The notes under the pieces are model-generated. The model saw nothing but the letters and a program-made list of their open reading frames with translations, searched no databases and was not told the DNA's origin. Positions 61,877 through 64,000 of a stretch of 64,000 bases of DNA are shown in pieces. This stretch comes from Asterochloris sp. CNOR1. Lineage: Eukaryota; Chlorophyta; Trebouxiophyceae; Trebouxiales; Trebouxiaceae. The stretch covers positions 1,984,001-2,048,000 of the forward strand of contig OZ017758.1 in assembly GCA_963969365.1 (NCBI GenBank). The letters are read 5' to 3'. The stretch's first letter is position 1; each line of letters begins with the position of its first letter. The translations under genes and the position numbers were made by a program.

Positions 61877-62382
61877 CTGTGGACATCGACGGAGACCAGA
61901 ATGAGGGGGCTGTGGGGCATGCAGAGGCAGCTGCAAAGGCGCAACTACAGTTGAAAAGTAATTCCAGCCCTGCTCAAACAGTCTGCTGACGTGGATGTCC
62001 AGGACCTACCTGTCACTGCGAAATAGTCAGCCTGACCACCTGCCCTCAGGTTGATAGAAAAATATGGCTTTGGCTCCCAAGAACTGAGCAGTGTGCAAAT
62101 GATTCGCTAAATTCAGGTACTGACTTGACAGACAGCAGGGACAGCACAGTGAGGTGCAGGTTGTTTCTGGGTTTTGGACCCCGACCTATAGTAAGCCATG
62201 TGACGCCCTGCAACATGGCTTGAAACTTCAAGGCCTGCTCCGCAACAGAGCCTATACATCGTGCTCATGCCCACCGGAATACTTCTTGATGAGGGTTTGA
62301 GGTTTCAAATGAACAGTCAAAGAGCTTAGGACTGTGTGCCTACTTAGAGCTTTTCAGTCTCACCATAGGTAAGCAGGCTAGA
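61877..62382. other. spacer upstream of the Rep-like gene
   Basis: Contains one copy of the CATGTGAC...ACATG motif (62197-62217) and is otherwise without recognisable genes. It is AT-richer than the gene-dense part and may include the 5' end of the mobile element; I could not find a terminal repeat matching the 3' side. Confidence 0.4.
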
Positions 62383-63447
62383 ATGAAGTCTAAGCCAGGC
62401 AGTGGCAAGAGGCAAGAGCGCAACTTTGAGATTGTTGTCAACCACATCACCACCAATGAAGACCAGCTGCCTCAGGTCTCCCGGCAGAGCATGGCGGCTC
62501 TGAAGGATGTCTTTGGACACAACATCAAGAAGTACTCAGGCACTCTTCACCACAAGTCCGGCAACCACCATGTACATTTCCTTGTGATGTCTGAGGCTCC
62601 TAAGACCAAGAGCGCTGTCAAAGCCAGTATTGCTGCCTCCATGGCACTCATCTTTGGCACACAGACTGACTCTGTGGAAGTGAAGTTGTTCAATGAGTTG
62701 AAAGCAGATGCTGGACCAGCTCACGGCCTGAAGGGGCTTGGCGACTACAGGTCGCTGTACGTGAACAATAACGACCATGAGAATCACCGCCCAAAGCATC
62801 CTGAGCACAGGACAGTGGAGTTCATGTGTGGTGGAGATTGGGAAATTTCACATGGAGGTGCCAGGATTAGTGCTGGACGACAAGGGCCAGTGCAAGTGGC
62901 AAAAGCGGCCATCAGGGCAGGGACTCTAGAGTTGCAGTGCAAAAACTATGAGGATTTCCAGCGTCTGCTGGAAGCCGCCGCGAAGAGTGTGGGTTGCACC
63001 ATATATACCTTGCCGAAGGTACCGGGCTTCTTCAGTACTGTGCCCAAGCGCGTGGAGGGTGACTTCGTCCCCAACCCTGCCTATGATGAGGAGGAGTTCA
63101 AGGCCCTACCCAAACAGGAGCAAACCAGCAAGCGGAAGCGCACCATGAAGTATATGCAGGGGCCAGACGGGCTAAGCCTAAGGGAGGAGGTGGTGGTCAA
63201 GCACAACTTTCTGGAGGGACACCCTCCTGATTTTTACAGATTCAGGCCCCTTGAGCCAATCAGGAAGTTGCAGTCTAACAGGATGCTCACAGTTCCCAAG
63301 TTGAGGCAGCTCTATGAGGAGGCATTCATCGATCTGTTCAAGGACTACCCACCTCCTGGATGGACGTCTGGTCGTGCGCCAGCAAGGGCATGTGTCAGTT
63401 ACAATCTGCCAGCAGCAGTTATTGCTGATGTGATGAAGGCCAGATGA
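62383..63447 (+). CDS. intronless HUH-endonuclease (Rep)-like protein of a mobile element
   Basis: A single 354-codon frame without introns, unlike every neighbour. Residues 14-22 (NFEIVVNHI) form a first strand, a helix follows (SRQSMAALKDVFG), then KYSGTLHHKSGNHHVHFLVM with H63-V-H65, the His-hydrophobic-His metal site of HUH single-strand endonucleases. Residues 148-182 (DWEIS, then GPVQVAKAAIRAGTLELQ) resemble the region after the nuclease tyrosine in Rep proteins of small circular ssDNA replicons and Rep-type transposons. The position where the tyrosine is expected appears to be F148; Y122 and Y126 are alternatives. The C-terminus is Lys/Arg-rich around residue 245 and has no helicase or Walker motif. 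A decayed copy of its 3' end at 305-620 marks it as part of a repeated element. HUH transposons called replitrons are known from green algae; assignment to them is inference. Confidence 0.6.
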   Translation: MKSKPGSGKRQERNFEIVVNHITTNEDQLPQVSRQSMAALKDVFGHNIKKYSGTLHHKSGNHHVHFLVMSEAPKTKSAVKASIAASMALIFGTQTDSVEVKLFNELKADAGPAHGLKGLGDYRSLYVNNNDHENHRPKHPEHRTVEFMCGGDWEISHGGARISAGRQGPVQVAKAAIRAGTLELQCKNYEDFQRLLEAAAKSVGCTIYTLPKVPGFFSTVPKRVEGDFVPNPAYDEEEFKALPKQEQTSKRKRTMKYMQGPDGLSLREEVVVKHNFLEGHPPDFYRFRPLEPIRKLQSNRMLTVPKLRQLYEEAFIDLFKDYPPPGWTSGRAPARACVSYNLPAAVIADVMKAR

Positions 63448-63813
63448 TGCAAGCTTGTTTACAAGATCATGAACTTGTCTGAATCACCATGCCACAGCAC
63501 AGGTGTGGAAGGTGCGTCCACGTACCACACCGTATGACTTTGTAACAGATGCACAGATTGCGCGAGTGCAGCCCTTTTCAAGGGCCCTCTTGTGCCACCA
63601 AGGATTCAAGTGTAGATGCTGCCAGGTCCAAAAAGCCACCACATGTGTTGGTCAGGCCAGCTTCCTCTGAGTAATACCTTCAAGTGTAGTTCAAGTGTAG
63701 TGGAACCTTTGTTGTGCAGTGGCAAGCCAAAAGTGGTTGATTGGCCCAGAGAAAAGGGTTACGCGGACATGCAGATCTTCCGTTCATGTAGACCAAGAGT
63801 GTTTCAAGTGTAG
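63448..63813 (+). mobile_element. 3' flank of the Rep-like element with iterated TTCAAGTGTAG
   Basis: The first ~170 bases are shared with the decayed copy at 403-575. TGTAA at 63541-63545 sits 94 bases after the stop and is conserved in the other copy (486-490), consistent with a chlorophyte poly(A) signal. TTCAAGTGTAG occurs at 63605, 63679, 63690 (the last two head to tail) and 63803. The end of the element is not defined. Confidence 0.55.
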
Positions 63814-64000
63814 TCTGTTGGGGCATGAGATCTGATTTTGTGGAGTGAAATCTGACTTTCTGAGTGAAATGTTACACCGCTCAGTAAGATATGACTTTCA
63901 GCAGAGAAATGTACCTGTGCAGGTAATTGGCCGTAGGATTTTCGATTTAGATCAGCAAACAATCAAAGGCTTGCTCAGCTGCTCTGCTTACGCTTGCCAA
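63814..64000. other. AT-richer tail, no gene seen
   Basis: Contains several similar short strings (GAAATCTGAC, GTGAAATCTGACTT, GATATGACTTTC) and no coding frame of note. Confidence 0.3.

Overview
Eukaryotic nuclear DNA, most likely from a chlorophyte green alga, probably a trebouxiophyte. Genes are split into many short exons joined by GT-AG introns whose acceptors are almost always written CTGCAG or TGCAG. The products are plant-type: a chloroplast FtsH-like AAA protein, a plastid nickel/cobalt-type membrane protein, an ENT-Tudor reader, an F5/8C (discoidin-like) protein of the plant At4g00755 type, and a full UGGT. A septin is also present, which green algae have and land plants lack. Exon models were read by eye from splice sites, reading phase and recognisable protein blocks.

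Layout. 305-620: decayed 3' end of a mobile element. 674-1232 (-): terminal exon of an ankyrin-like gene. 1914-6862 (+): FtsH-like AAA ATPase without a protease domain. 7446-14299 (-): septin with an unusual C-terminal extension. 15039-19032 (-): ENT-Tudor protein. 19384-20596 (+): F5/8C-domain protein. 21298-22137: 75-bp tandem repeats inside an open frame. 22413-25041 (-): small RBR-type ubiquitin ligase with a SUMO-interaction-like motif. 25330-28728 (+): NiCoT/UreH-like plastid membrane protein. 29069-30646 (-): MazG-like dCTP pyrophosphatase. 30806-38939 (-): large disordered protein of unknown function, possibly more than one gene. 39731-42834 (+): condensation/acyltransferase-fold protein. 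43033-59398 (+): UDP-glucose:glycoprotein glucosyltransferase. 59667-61876 (-): unrecognised coiled-coil/membrane protein. 62383-63447 (+): intronless HUH Rep-like gene of a mobile element; its degenerate 3' copy lies at the opposite end of the window.

The nuclear genes are not an operon or pathway; they are ordinary algal neighbours, several in divergent pairs with short shared upstream regions (674/1914, 19032/19384, 25041/25330). The ER glycoprotein-folding sensor, the plastid proteins, the cytoskeletal septin and the ubiquitin ligase work independently. The unusual material is the Rep-like element pair, the septin C-terminus, the loss of key residues or domains in three enzymes, and a recurring pattern of small duplications inside introns: copied splice sites, antisense exon fragments and an inverted duplication that forms a long hairpin.
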